Part shown: piece by piece, positions 18,960-27,973 of the stretch | How the letters are laid out: the number at the start of each line of letters is the position of its first letter | How positions within the stretch are numbered: position 1 is the stretch's first letter | Source: an uncultured Coriobacteriaceae bacterium | Lineage (GTDB): Bacteria; Actinomycetota; Coriobacteriia; Coriobacteriales; Eggerthellaceae | NCBI GenBank assembly: GCA_900550055.1 | Contig: URQU01000018.1 | Span: forward strand, 1 to 35,738 | Direction of reading: 5' to 3' | DNA length: 35,738 nt | Translations under genes and position numbers: made by a program | Notes under the pieces: generated by a model | Told to the model about the DNA's origin: nothing | The model's database searches: none | The model's input: only the letters and a program-made list of their open reading frames with translations

Positions 18960-20356
18960 TTGCTTCCTTTCACATCGTTTGAGGCGCCGCGTTCCTGCGC
19001 GCGGGCCACGTAATGGTTCCAAACGGTCACGGTATCGGAATGGATGAGCTTGCGGCGCTCGATGAGGTTTCCGATCACGTATGCGAGCGTTGCCAAGAAA
19101 AGCTCCTCGAGCTCCACCTTCCCCACCAGATCGCGCAGCTGGTCCACGCCCGGGCAATCGCGGGTAGGCTCGATGACATCGGCCACGTACACGATAAGGT
19201 CAAGCGGCGACATGCCCACCGCTCCGGTGGTGTGCAGGCTGATGGCCTGCAGCAAAGAGGAGGGCAGCTCGGGAAATTCCCTTGCGAGCGCCGCTGCAGC
19301 GGTGGGACCGTGCAGCAGATGCGGCATATCCATATAGCTTGCCAGCTGCTCGGCGACGCCGAGCTCGACAGCGCGGGCGCGTATGCCCTCATCGTCATAC
19401 GCTTTATCCCAATCATGCAAAAGCCCGGCCAGGCGCGCCAGGCGCTCGTCCTGTCCGTAGACGCGCGCCATGCGCGCCGCCGTTTCCGAGACCCCCAGGG
19501 AGTGCTCGAAGCGCTTATGCTTCACGCGATGCTTAAGCTGCTCGCGTCGAGCCTGGTAAAACGCATCACCGAGCACATCCACCTCGCCCAGCTCCGACCA
19601 CTTGCCTTGATCTGGTCCGACTTCACTCACTTCGCGCACCGCTTTCCGATCCTGCTTCCAACCATAGAGCCCATGCCCGGCAATATAATCGAGCACCTGC
19701 TGCATCGTCAAATAGCGGATGGACCGACCCGAATGCACACGGGCGCGCAGATCGCTCGACGACACGGCCAGGCCCGTCGTCTCCAGCATATGAATGCGGA
19801 AATTGCCCGACTGCTCGATGGTGAGCCGGGTCTCCTCGGAGAGCGCATACCCCGGCCTGGTTGCGGCGATGAGCTCCGCCATGCTGGCGATGGCAGCGCT
19901 TTCGCGCCACTTCAGAATCGAGCATACCGCATCAGCGCCCGTGATGAAGAACAGCGACACGTTTCCCGGATAATGTTCACGAAGCTCGCGCAGCGTATCG
20001 GCCGTGTAGGTGACGCCCGGGCGATCGATCTCGATGCGGCTGACGTCGAAGGCGGGATTACCGCGAACCGCCAGACGGCACATCTCGAAGCGCTGCTCGG
20101 CGGGCGTGACGTCGCGCTTGAGCTTGAACGCCGGCTTTCCCGCGGGGATGAACACCACCGCATCCAGGCCGAACGCCTCGCGCGCCTGCTCGGCGCATGC
20201 CAGGTGCCCGATGTGGATGGGGTCGAACGTGCCGCCCATGATGCCGAGGCGCACCGGACGGCCATCGGCCCCAAGGTTGTCGAAGCGCTCGCAGACCACG
20301 GGTGCGGACGTGCTTCGCCTGCACCCGTTTTCAGCGGTGGCCTGTTGAAGGCCCAT
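18956..20356 (-). CDS. nadD: fused nicotinate-nucleotide adenylyltransferase (NadD) and YqeK-type HD hydrolase
   Basis: This single 466-residue frame joins two enzymes usually encoded by adjacent genes. Residues about 36-235 are NadD: GIMGGTFDPIHIGHL (nucleotide-binding HIGH-type motif), FFITGADAV and SSSDLRARV; it makes deamido-NAD from nicotinate mononucleotide. Residues about 265-450 are a YqeK HD domain: RFEHSLGV (His285), HDWDK (His314-Asp315), His349, LHTTG (His375) and ADVIEP (Asp393); YqeK proteins hydrolyse Ap4A to ADP. A variable linker (about 235-265) joins them. I chose the ATG at 20356, 1 base after the proA stop; about 35 poorly conserved residues precede the fold, so a later GTG is possible. 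Its TGA stop lies in a GTGA overlap with rsfS. Confidence 0.9.
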   Translation of the reverse strand: MGLQQATAENGCRRSTSAPVVCERFDNLGADGRPVRLGIMGGTFDPIHIGHLACAEQAREAFGLDAVVFIPAGKPAFKLKRDVTPAEQRFEMCRLAVRGNPAFDVSRIEIDRPGVTYTADTLRELREHYPGNVSLFFITGADAVCSILKWRESAAIASMAELIAATRPGYALSEETRLTIEQSGNFRIHMLETTGLAVSSSDLRARVHSGRSIRYLTMQQVLDYIAGHGLYGWKQDRKAVREVSEVGPDQGKWSELGEVDVLGDAFYQARREQLKHRVKHKRFEHSLGVSETAARMARVYGQDERLARLAGLLHDWDKAYDDEGIRARAVELGVAEQLASYMDMPHLLHGPTAAAALAREFPELPSSLLQAISLHTTGAVGMSPLDLIVYVADVIEPTRDCPGVDQLRDLVGKVELEELFLATLAYVIGNLIERRKLIHSDTVTVWNHYVARAQERGASNDVKGSK

Positions 20357-20357
20357 A

Positions 20358-21665
20358 CTAGGCGCGCACCTGCCCCGAGCCGCGCAGCACATATTTGTAA
20401 GAGGTAAGGCCTTCAAGCGCGAAGGGGCCGCGCACGTGCAGCTTCTGCGTGGAGATGCCGATTTCGGCCCCTAGGCCGAACATGCCGCCGTCGGTGAACG
20501 CGGTGGAGGCATTCACGTACACCGCGGCCGCATCCACTTCGTTGACGAACCGCTCGATGGCTGCCGAGCCTTGGCCAAGCTTCGGGTCGGCGACGATGGC
20601 CTCGGAATGCATCGTGCCGTAGCGGTTGATGTGGGCAATGGCCTGCTCGGTGCCGCTAACGCAGCGCACGGCCAGGTCGGGCGAAAGGTATTCCGTTTCC
20701 CAATCCTGCTCTGAAGCGCGCTCGACCTGCAGCGCGGCGTCAGTCGGTAACCGTTTTTCACCGGCAATAAGCGCGGCCTTGCACGCAAGCTCGTCGCCAT
20801 GGATGCGCACGCCCTTGTCGGCGAGCGCGCCGAACAGCTCGGGCAGGAAGCGCTCGGCCGCGGCTTCGTCGACGAGCAGCGTCTCGCAGGCGTTGCACAC
20901 GCCGTAGCGGCGGCACTTGGCGTTGACGACGATGTCTCGCGCCATATCGAAGTCGGCCGTGGAATGGACGTACACATGGCAGTTGCCCGTTCCCGTCTCG
21001 ATAACGGGAACCTTCGCGCAATCCACGCAGTGCGCTATCAGGCCCGCGCCGCCGCGCGGCACGAGCACGTCGACCACGCCGCGCAGGCCCATGAGCACGT
21101 CGGCCGCGGCGCGATCGGTGGACTCGATGATGCCGATGCAACCGGCGGGCATGCCGGCCGAAACCGCCGCATCGTGCAGCACATGCGCGATGGCGGCGCA
21201 CGACTTAGCAGCCAAGGAACCGCCGCGCAGCACGCAGGCGTTGCCCGACTTCAAGCAGATGCCCGCAGCATCGGCGGTGACGTTAGGGCGTGCCTCGTAA
21301 ACGACGGCCACCACGCCGAGCGGGACCGCCACGCGCGAGAGCTGGATGCCGCTGTCGAGCGTTCGCGAATCGAACACGCGGCCGAGCGGATCGGGAAGCG
21401 CCACCAGGTCCTCGAGCGCGTCGGCCATGGCCATCACGCGCCCCTCGTCGAGCATCAGGCGATCGAGCAGGCTTTCCTTGGTGCCGGCTTGACGCGCTGC
21501 GTCCATATCCTGGGCATTGGCGGCCACGATGGCTCCGGACTGCTCGCGCAAGGCACGAGCCATGGCGGTCAGGGCGGCGTTGCGCTCCTGCGTGGTAGCC
21601 TGCGCGAGCGCCGGGCTAGCATTCTTGGCGGCCTGCGCGACCGCCAGCACTTCCTGTTCCAGCAT
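20358..21665 (-). CDS. proA: gamma-glutamyl phosphate reductase ProA
   Basis: The 435-residue aldehyde-dehydrogenase-fold enzyme reduces gamma-glutamyl phosphate to glutamate semialdehyde, the second step of proline synthesis. GVVAVVYEARPNVT (118-130), VPRGGAGLI and the catalytic Cys257 in YGVCNACETLL mark it as ProA. Cys260 and Cys251 lie close to the nucleophile. The length is typical. I chose the ATG at 21665 (MLEQEVLAVA) as the start; the frame is open for 17 more codons, but they are not family-like. It follows proB with a 187-base gap that holds a hairpin, unusual for a proBA pair. It ends with TAG. Confidence 0.95.
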   Translation of the reverse strand: MLEQEVLAVAQAAKNASPALAQATTQERNAALTAMARALREQSGAIVAANAQDMDAARQAGTKESLLDRLMLDEGRVMAMADALEDLVALPDPLGRVFDSRTLDSGIQLSRVAVPLGVVAVVYEARPNVTADAAGICLKSGNACVLRGGSLAAKSCAAIAHVLHDAAVSAGMPAGCIGIIESTDRAAADVLMGLRGVVDVLVPRGGAGLIAHCVDCAKVPVIETGTGNCHVYVHSTADFDMARDIVVNAKCRRYGVCNACETLLVDEAAAERFLPELFGALADKGVRIHGDELACKAALIAGEKRLPTDAALQVERASEQDWETEYLSPDLAVRCVSGTEQAIAHINRYGTMHSEAIVADPKLGQGSAAIERFVNEVDAAAVYVNASTAFTDGGMFGLGAEIGISTQKLHVRGPFALEGLTSYKYVLRGSGQVRA

Positions 21666-21700
21666 GATCGACTCACATTCTGTCGTATATCCAAAGCATG

Positions 21701-21729
21701 GGGCGAGCAGCCCCAAAAGCCGCTCGCCC
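21701..21729 (-). other. hairpin in the proB-proA gap
   Basis: GGGCGAGC and GCTCGCCC form an 8-bp stem with a 13-base loop, 36 bases before the proA start on the minus strand. CATGCTTTGG follows, so the T-run is too poor for a confident terminator. The 187-base gap has no recognisable gene. The hairpin may tune proA relative to proB through transcription or RNA stability. Confidence 0.35.
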
Positions 21730-21852
21730 GCTATTTTCCCGCATACATGCGCAGCCCCGCTGCGGCCAGCCCGCTAACCGCGAAACCACTCCGGCGGACG
21801 GCACGTTCGATGCCCGACGCCGCAGTCCCCCGCAGCCGCGGACAAGACGGCG

Positions 21853-22995
21853 CTATTCGAAGACCACCAGCTCGTCACGGTGCACCAACGGACGCTGGGT
21901 CAGCGCGGCAAGCAGGCGGTTGCGCTCGAGCACCTCGCGCGTTTTGCCGCAGGCAAGCTCCACTTCATCGGCGGAGAACGCCGCGCGGCCGCGGGCGAAC
22001 AGATGGCCCGCAAGGTCTTTGATGTCGACGATGTCACCGGCTTCGAAGCGTCCCTCCACGCTGGCGACGCCCACGCAAAGCAGGGATTTGCCATGCTCGA
22101 TGAGCGCCGACTTCGCGCCCTCGTCAACCACCACCGCGCCGCGCGCCGAATCGCCCAGGGCGATCCAAAGCTTGCGCGGCGTGATCTCGTGGGGCTTCTT
22201 CAGCGCCGAGAATCGCGTGCCGACGGGCTTGCCCGCTGCCGCATCCTCGACCACATGGGGCTGGCGCCCGTAACAGATGATCATGGGGATGCCGGCCACC
22301 ATGAGCACGCGCGCGGCCTTGATCTTGGTGATCATGCCGCCCGAGCCCACCGTGGAGCCGGCGCCGCCGGCAACCGCCAAGATCTCGGGCCCGATGCTTT
22401 CCACATGCGGGATGAGCTTGGCATCGGGGTTGGTGTGCGGATTGCCGTCGTACAAACCGTCGATATCGGACAGGATGACCATGAGGTCGGCATCGATGAG
22501 GCACGCGGCGAGCGCGGCGAGCGTATCGTTGTCGCCGAACTTGATCTGCTCGACGGCGACGGTGTCGTTCTCGTTGATGATGGGCACCACGCCCAGCTCC
22601 AGCAAGCGCAGAAGCGTGTTACGGGCGTGCAGATACGCATGACGGTCGGCGGTATCGCGGCGGGTCAGCAAAACCGTTGAGGTGACGATGCCGTGTGCCG
22701 CGAACGCCTCGGCATACGCCGTGGCCAAGGCCGACTGCCCCACCGATGCCGCCGCCTGCAGGCTTGGCATGTCGCTGGGGCGCTTCTGGATGCCCAGGGC
22801 CTCAAGGCCGCACGCGATGGCGGCAGACGTCACGATGACGGGCTGCCAGCCGGCGGCCCGCACCTTCGCGATCTGGTCGGCAAGCGCCGCCAGGTACTCG
22901 TAATCGATGCTGCTCTCCGACGTGGTGAGCGTCGAAGAGCCGATCTTTATGACCAGGCGCCGTGCGGCGCCCGCCTTAGCATCCAGCTGCTCCAT
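21853..22995 (-). CDS. proB: glutamate 5-kinase ProB with PUA domain
   Basis: The 380-residue protein phosphorylates glutamate in the first, feedback-controlled step of proline synthesis. The amino-acid-kinase domain (about 1-260) shows VIKIGSSTLT, VTSAAIACGL, PIINENDTVA, FGDNDTLAA and VGSGGMITKIKAA; a C-terminal PUA domain (about 280-370) follows. In the VTSAAIACG segment the usual SSGAVAAG is altered: SGA is SAA. The start overlaps the obg stop by one base (TAATG), and GAGGAG in the obg 3' end serves as ribosome binding site. It ends with TAG. Confidence 0.95.
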   Translation of the reverse strand: MEQLDAKAGAARRLVIKIGSSTLTTSESSIDYEYLAALADQIAKVRAAGWQPVIVTSAAIACGLEALGIQKRPSDMPSLQAAASVGQSALATAYAEAFAAHGIVTSTVLLTRRDTADRHAYLHARNTLLRLLELGVVPIINENDTVAVEQIKFGDNDTLAALAACLIDADLMVILSDIDGLYDGNPHTNPDAKLIPHVESIGPEILAVAGGAGSTVGSGGMITKIKAARVLMVAGIPMIICYGRQPHVVEDAAAGKPVGTRFSALKKPHEITPRKLWIALGDSARGAVVVDEGAKSALIEHGKSLLCVGVASVEGRFEAGDIVDIKDLAGHLFARGRAAFSADEVELACGKTREVLERNRLLAALTQRPLVHRDELVVFE

Positions 22996-24389
22996 TAGAT
23001 ATCAAGCTCCTCGAACAGATCGGCGGCCGTCCTGGTGGATTCGAACTCGAAGGCGCGCCCGCAGATGCGAATCTCGTCGCCATCGACGGCGCCGGCCTTC
23101 TCGAGCGCCTCCTCGACGCCCACGCGCTTGAGGCGGTGCTGTAGAAACACCACGGCCTCCTCGTTTTCCCAATCGCACTGCACTACCATGCGCTCGACCT
23201 GGGTGCCCACCACGCGGAATACGCCCTCGGAAAGCTTGCGCACGGTGAAGCGCTTGTCGCGCGCCTCGCGCTTGAGCTCCCAGACGTGCTCGTACTGCAC
23301 GTCGGACGCCTCGGCCTGGCGAGCCTGCTCGCGAAGCTCGTGGACCTGGTTGGCGATGGCCGCCTTCAAGCTGTCCACGCCCTCGCCGGTGAGCGCGCTG
23401 ATGCAGTGCACCTTCGGGTCGATGGGGCTAGGGGCGAACTCGTTGCCACCGGCAGCCGCGATGGAATCGGCCTTGACCTGGGCCTTCAGACGCTCCAACG
23501 CCTCTTCGGTACCTGCGACGTCGATCTTGTTCGCCACCACGATGCGCGGGCGCGCCGCCAGCTCGTCGGCGTAGAGCGCCAGCTCGTTGTTGATGATCTT
23601 GTAGTCCTCGAGCGGGTCGCGACCCTCCCAGTCGCCCGTGAGGTCGACCACGTGCACGATGAGCGCCGTGCGCTCGATATGGCGAAGGAACTCATGCCCT
23701 AAGCCGCGACCCTCGTGCGCGCCCTCGATAAGGCCGGGGATGTCGGCCACGACGAAGCTCAGATCGCCCGAGCGCGCCACACCTAGGTTGGGAACAAGGG
23801 TGGTGAACGGATAGTCGGCGATCTTCGGGCGAGCTGCCGAGATCTTCGAGATGAGCGAGCTTTTGCCGGCAGAGGGCATGCCCACGAGCGCTGCGTCGGC
23901 CATGAGCTTCATCTCAAGCTCGATCCATCGCTCCTGCGCGGGCTCGCCTAGCTCGGCGAACGCCGGCGCACGGCGCGTGGAGGTGACGAAGTGGATGTTG
24001 CCGCGACCGCCCATGCCGCCGTCAGCCACGGTGATGCGCTCGCCGTCGTGAGTGAGGTCGGCCATAAGCTCGCCAGTTTCCTTGGATTCCTCGAAGTATT
24101 CGTGGACCACGGTGCCCACCGGCACCTTGAGTACCAGGTCGGCGCCCGTGGCGCCGTGCATGCGGCTGCCCTTGCCGTGCGTGCCGCGCTCGGCCTTGAA
24201 GTGATGCTTGAAGCGGTAATCGATCAGCGAGGACACGCTGGCATCGGCTTCAAGCACCACGTTGCCGCCATGGCCGCCGTCGCCGCCATCGGGACCGCCC
24301 TTGGGAACGTGCGCCTCACGGCGAAACGACATGCAGCCGGCGCCGCCGTCGCCGCCCTTGACATGGATTCGGACCTTATCAATGAACAC
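22995..24389 (-). CDS. obg: Obg GTPase (CgtA)
   Basis: The 464-residue protein is the essential ribosome-associated Obg GTPase. The glycine-rich Obg fold covers about 1-158 (KGGDGGAGCMSFRRE, GGDGGHGGNV, ADGGMGGRGN). The G domain follows: G1 GMPSAGKSS (170-178), G3 DIPG (216-219), G4 NKID (287-290). A C-terminal OCT domain (about 355-440) is present, as in Gram-positive Obg. The start is GTG at 24389 with GGAGGT 7 bases upstream. It acts in 50S maturation and the stringent response, and its place after rplU-rpmA is a classic gene order. It ends with TAA, overlapping the proB start. Confidence 0.96.
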   Translation of the reverse strand: MFIDKVRIHVKGGDGGAGCMSFRREAHVPKGGPDGGDGGHGGNVVLEADASVSSLIDYRFKHHFKAERGTHGKGSRMHGATGADLVLKVPVGTVVHEYFEESKETGELMADLTHDGERITVADGGMGGRGNIHFVTSTRRAPAFAELGEPAQERWIELEMKLMADAALVGMPSAGKSSLISKISAARPKIADYPFTTLVPNLGVARSGDLSFVVADIPGLIEGAHEGRGLGHEFLRHIERTALIVHVVDLTGDWEGRDPLEDYKIINNELALYADELAARPRIVVANKIDVAGTEEALERLKAQVKADSIAAAGGNEFAPSPIDPKVHCISALTGEGVDSLKAAIANQVHELREQARQAEASDVQYEHVWELKREARDKRFTVRKLSEGVFRVVGTQVERMVVQCDWENEEAVVFLQHRLKRVGVEEALEKAGAVDGDEIRICGRAFEFESTRTAADLFEELDI

Positions 24390-24430
24390 GATGTGACCTC
24401 CATCGGTTTTAGGATTGCGTGTATCGCCTG

Positions 24431-24457
24431 ATTGTATACGAAAAAAGCCCCCTGCAA
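24431..24457 (-). promoter_or_regulatory. weak candidate promoter for obg
   Basis: On the minus strand TACAAT (24431-24436) follows directly after the rpmA terminator and lies 42 bases upstream of the GTG start. TTGCAG in the terminator loop (24452-24457) could be the -35, but its 15-base spacing is short. The obg operon may otherwise depend on read-through from rplU. Confidence 0.3.
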
Positions 24458-24469
24458 GGCAGGGGGCTT
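24441..24469 (-). terminator. intrinsic terminator after rpmA
   Basis: AAGCCCCCTGC and GCAGGGGGCTT form an 11-bp stem with a 3-base loop, followed on the minus strand by a TTTTTT tract. This is the strongest terminator in the window; it lies 46 bases past the rpmA stop and separates rplU-rpmA from obg. Confidence 0.9.
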
Positions 24470-24515
24470 CGCGAATGCATAGATGCCACGCACACGCGTG
24501 CGGCTTGTGCTACGC

Positions 24516-24761
24516 CTAGGGGCGGACATGCACGCGACGCTTCACGCCGCGCGTGAACTCCAGCGTGCCGTCGCACAGAGCGAACAGCGTGTCGTCCTTG
24601 CCGCGGCCGACGTTGTCGCCGGGATGGAACTTGGTGCCGCGCTGACGGACGATGATCTGGCCCGTCTTGATCTGCTGGCCGGCGAACATCTTCACGCCCA
24701 GTCGTTTTGCGTGGGAATCGCGGCCGTTACGGGTAGAACCGAGACCTTTTTTATGTGCCAT
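24516..24761 (-). CDS. rpmA: 50S ribosomal protein L27
   Basis: The 81-residue protein starts MAHKKGLGSTRNGRDS and contains GQIIVRQRGTKFHPG, both diagnostic of L27, whose N-terminus reaches the peptidyl-transferase centre. No N-terminal cleavable extension of the Firmicutes type is present. It has a strong AAGGAGG ribosome binding site and lies 18 bases after rplU with no ysxB-like protease gene between, in line with the lack of an N-terminal propeptide. It ends with TAG. Confidence 0.98.
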   Translation of the reverse strand: MAHKKGLGSTRNGRDSHAKRLGVKMFAGQQIKTGQIIVRQRGTKFHPGDNVGRGKDDTLFALCDGTLEFTRGVKRRVHVRP

Positions 24762-24779
24762 TTCATTCCCTCCTTACAA

Positions 24780-25085
24780 TTAAGCGATGGACTTGATCTC
24801 AACGCGCGTGAGCTGCTGGCGATGGCCGCGCAGCTTCTTGTAGTTCTTGCGCTTCTTGAACTTGAACACCAGCTGCTTGGGGCCCTTGAACTGCTCGACG
24901 ACCTCAGCGGTGACCTTCTTGGCAGCTGCCTTGGCCGGATCGGCCTCGACGGTGGCACCGTCGACGAAGCAGATGACCGGAAGCTCGACGGTAGCGCCGA
25001 CCTCGGCGTCCAGCTTCTCGATGTTGAGCTTGTCCCCGACGGCAACCTTGTACTGCTTGCCGCCCGTTTTCACGATTGCGTACAT
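24780..25085 (-). CDS. rplU: 50S ribosomal protein L21
   Basis: The 101-residue protein begins MYAIVKTGGKQYKV and ends with the conserved FKKRKNYKKLRGHRQQLTRVEI, the L21 signature that binds 23S rRNA domain I. It heads the rplU-rpmA operon, with AGGAG upstream of the ATG and a recognisable promoter close by. It ends with TAA. Confidence 0.98.
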   Translation of the reverse strand: MYAIVKTGGKQYKVAVGDKLNIEKLDAEVGATVELPVICFVDGATVEADPAKAAAKKVTAEVVEQFKGPKQLVFKFKKRKNYKKLRGHRQQLTRVEIKSIA

Positions 25086-25120
25086 GTTTTCTCCTACTTT
25101 CGAAATAAACGCAAGGCGAT

Positions 25121-25149
25121 AGCTTAGCAGCGTGACCGTAGCAAGTCAA
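25121..25149 (-). promoter_or_regulatory. promoter of rplU-rpmA
   Basis: On the minus strand TTGACT (25144-25149) and TAAGCT (25121-25126) are spaced by 17 bases. The predicted transcript start near 25114 gives a leader of about 30 bases, too short for an L21 autoregulatory leader. A second TGG-TATCAT extended -10 lies further upstream near 25226-25231. The 223-base gap to polA (25086-25308) otherwise holds only a GC-rich imperfect hairpin near 25253-25285, which may end the polA transcript. Confidence 0.6.
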
Positions 25150-25308
25150 CGAAGTGATCGAATGCACAGTCTCCGCGTATCATCGCACTTATTTCCGCTG
25201 CGCCTCCTCGGGCACAACATTCGATATGATACCAGATGTCGTGGACACACGCGGCGGCGTTGCCCGCTTTTTCCGCATCGCCGCCCCGCTTCACGGAATG
25301 CCCACAAG

Positions 25309-27939
25309 CTAGTGCGCTTCAGCCCAGGTATCGGCAGCCGAGATATCGGCGAGCAAGGGCACCTTCAGCTCAGCCACGTGCTCCATGACGTCGCGAACCA
25401 TGGCCGAGAGCGCCTCCGCTTCCCCATCGGGCACGCTGAAGTCCAGCTCGTCGTGCACCTGCACGAGCAAGCGGGCCTTGAAGCCCTCTTCCATGAGGCG
25501 CTCCTGCACCTGGCGCATGGCAAGCTTGATGATGTCGGCAGCGCTGCCCTGCATGGGATGGTTCATGGCGGTGCGCTCGCCGAAGCCGCGCGTATTGCCG
25601 TTGGCGGCGCGCAGCTCGGGGATATGGCGCTTTCGCCCGAACATGGTTTGAGCATAGCCGTTGGCACGGGCCTGCTCGACCGTTTCATCGAGATAGGCGC
25701 GCACGCCGGGATGCACCTCGAAGTAGCGGTCGATCATGCCCTTCGCCTCAGCGATGGAGATTCCCAGGCTTTGCGCCAACCCGAACGCCTGCTGCCCGTA
25801 GACGATGCCGAAGTTCACCGCCTTGGCGCGGCTGCGCTGCTCGGGCGTGACCTGGTCGATGGGCACGTCGAACACGCGCGACGCCGTGGAGGCGTGGAAG
25901 TCGGCGCCGCTGGTGAACGCCTGGATGAGCGCCTCATCGCCGGAGAGGTGCGCGAGCAGGCGCAGCTCGATCTGCGAGTAGTCGGCCGAGAGGAACTTGC
26001 ATCCCGGCTCGAGTGGGACGAAGCACTCGCGGATATGGCGCCCGAACTGCGTGCGCACGGGGATGTTCTGCAGGTTGGGATCTGATGAGGACAGGCGCCC
26101 GGTGGTGGTGACGGTCTCGTTGAAGCTGGAATGCACGCGCCCGTCGCCGGCGCGCATGCGCGGCAGCGCGTCGATGTAGGTGGACTTGATCTTCGCCAGC
26201 TCGCGATAGCGCAGCACGAGGGCGGGCAGCTCATGGACCTCGGAAAGGTCTTTGAGCACCTTGGCGTCGGTGGAATACCCGCGCTGGGTCTTCTTGCGCG
26301 CCGGAAGCCCGAGCACCTCGAACAGGATGTGGCCGAGCTGCTTGGGGGAATCGACGTTGAACTCCTGGCCGGCGAGTTCGAAGATCTGCGCTCGCAGATC
26401 TTCGATCTGCCCGCCGGTGGACGCGCCCAGCTGCGCAAGGCGCTCGACGTCGATGGCCGCGCCGGTGCGCTCCATGATGGCGAGCACCGGCACAAGCGGC
26501 AGGTCGATATCGAAACAGGCGTGTTCAGAGCCCTCGTCCTCAAGGGCGCGGGTGAGCGGGCCGACCAGGGCGCGCGCGGCGGCGGCCTGCGCGCATGCGC
26601 GCTGCTCTTCGGTTTTCGCCTCGGGCAACGCGCCGCCCATATAGGTGTCGAGCAGCACGTCGTAGGTATACTCGGACACCGACGAGTTCAACACGTACCC
26701 GGCAAGCCCCAGGTCGAAGGCGCGCATGGACATGAGCTGGGCATCGTCGACCAGCGCGGGAAGGACGTTGTCGGCGGGATAGACGCGATGCACGGCCGCC
26801 TTCACATCGAGCGCGGCGAAGTTGCCGCAGGCGATCAAGCGCGCAAGCTGGGAGAACGCCGCGTCGTCGGCGAACACGGCGCAGCCCTGAGAAGCGGACA
26901 CCGCCACAACCGAACCGCCGCCGAACAGCGACTCCTGCTCAGGGTCGACGATGGCAACGCCCACCTGCTCGCCCGATTCCAGAACCTCATCCACAAGCTT
27001 CTGGGCCTCTTCGCCATGCAGAACCTGGCCCACCTCGATAGCCGCGGATTCGCGCTGGGGGGCCTCGCCCACCAGCTTGAGCACGCGCGTCAGATGCGAG
27101 TTGAAGCGATACTTCGAGAACGCCTCGGTGACGGCCTGCGCGCTGAACGCCGGAAACGCCGCGCCCTCAAGGTCCAAGGGGAAATCCAGGTCGCGCACGA
27201 TGGTTGCCACCTTGCGGCTGGTAAACGCCGCATCGCGGTTTTCCTCCATGCGCTCCTTCTGCTTGCCGCGCAGCTCGTCGATATGCTCGTAGATGCCCTC
27301 GAGGCTGCCGTAGGCGCCCAGCAGCTTCGCCGCCGTTTTGTCGCCCACGCCCGGCACGCCGGGGATGTTGTCGGAGCTGTCGCCTTTAAGGCCCAGGAAA
27401 TCGGGGAACTGCGAAGGCTCCACGCCGTAGCGCTCGCGCACCTCGCCCGGGCCGTAGATGGCAACGTCGGTGATGCCCTTGCGCGTGGTGACCACGTGCG
27501 TGAGCTCGGAGCACAGCTGGTAGACGTCCTTATCGCCCGAGACCAGCAGCGTGCGATACCCCAGCGCCTCGTCGCGCGCCGCCACGGTGCCCAGAATATC
27601 GTCGCCCTCCCAGCCCGTCACGCGCACCACGGGGATGCTCATGGACTCGAGCAGCTCCTCGATGATGGGGAACTGAGCCTTCAAGCCCGGGTCCATGGGG
27701 GGACGCTGCGCCTTGTACTGCTCGAGCGCCTCGGTGCGGAACTTCGGGCGGCCGGCATCGAAGGCGCACACGATGGCGTCGGGATTGGAGATGTCGATGA
27801 ACTTGAGCAGCATGGAGATGAAGCCGAACACGGCGTTGGTGGGCGTGCCGTCAGGGGCGTTCATGGTCGGCGGCACGGCGTGGAAGGCGCGGTGCATCAA
27901 CGAGTTGCCGTCGATGACGGCCACTTTCTTCTCAGGCAT
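25309..27939 (-). CDS. polA: DNA polymerase I
   Basis: The 876-residue protein combines an N-terminal 5'-3' exonuclease domain (VIDGNSLMHRAF at the start; GDSSDNIPGVPGVGDKTA), a central 3'-5' exonuclease-like domain and a C-terminal family A polymerase. Polymerase motif A DYSQIE starts at Asp653, motif B has Lys706 in RSRAKAVNFGIVYG and motif C is VHDE with Asp830-Glu831. In the central domain the metal-binding DxE motif is missing (the segment reads VAIVDPEQESLF), so proofreading should be absent, as in many Gram-positive enzymes. It acts in Okazaki fragment processing and repair. The ATG at 27939 has AAGGAA upstream; a longer frame of 12 codons lacks support. It ends with TAG. Confidence 0.96.
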   Translation of the reverse strand: MPEKKVAVIDGNSLMHRAFHAVPPTMNAPDGTPTNAVFGFISMLLKFIDISNPDAIVCAFDAGRPKFRTEALEQYKAQRPPMDPGLKAQFPIIEELLESMSIPVVRVTGWEGDDILGTVAARDEALGYRTLLVSGDKDVYQLCSELTHVVTTRKGITDVAIYGPGEVRERYGVEPSQFPDFLGLKGDSSDNIPGVPGVGDKTAAKLLGAYGSLEGIYEHIDELRGKQKERMEENRDAAFTSRKVATIVRDLDFPLDLEGAAFPAFSAQAVTEAFSKYRFNSHLTRVLKLVGEAPQRESAAIEVGQVLHGEEAQKLVDEVLESGEQVGVAIVDPEQESLFGGGSVVAVSASQGCAVFADDAAFSQLARLIACGNFAALDVKAAVHRVYPADNVLPALVDDAQLMSMRAFDLGLAGYVLNSSVSEYTYDVLLDTYMGGALPEAKTEEQRACAQAAAARALVGPLTRALEDEGSEHACFDIDLPLVPVLAIMERTGAAIDVERLAQLGASTGGQIEDLRAQIFELAGQEFNVDSPKQLGHILFEVLGLPARKKTQRGYSTDAKVLKDLSEVHELPALVLRYRELAKIKSTYIDALPRMRAGDGRVHSSFNETVTTTGRLSSSDPNLQNIPVRTQFGRHIRECFVPLEPGCKFLSADYSQIELRLLAHLSGDEALIQAFTSGADFHASTASRVFDVPIDQVTPEQRSRAKAVNFGIVYGQQAFGLAQSLGISIAEAKGMIDRYFEVHPGVRAYLDETVEQARANGYAQTMFGRKRHIPELRAANGNTRGFGERTAMNHPMQGSAADIIKLAMRQVQERLMEEGFKARLLVQVHDELDFSVPDGEAEALSAMVRDVMEHVAELKVPLLADISAADTWAEAH

Positions 27940-27973
27940 AGGGATTCCTTCAGGTTGGTTGCGCTTTCCCACC

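Noticed and set aside
18474..19157. A longer RsfS start giving 227 residues.
   Set aside because: The extra N-terminal part is Arg/Gly/Pro-rich, lies within the upstream gene and lacks family similarity; the GTG at 18959 has a ribosome binding site and a typical stop/start overlap.
25086..25308. An L21 leader RNA upstream of rplU.
   Set aside because: The best promoter leaves a leader of about 30 bases, too short for the known autoregulatory structure.
26600..27100. A possible disabling mutation in polA because the proofreading DxE motif is missing.
   Set aside because: Loss of 3'-5' exonuclease residues is common in DNA polymerase I of Gram-positive bacteria; polymerase and 5' nuclease motifs are intact.
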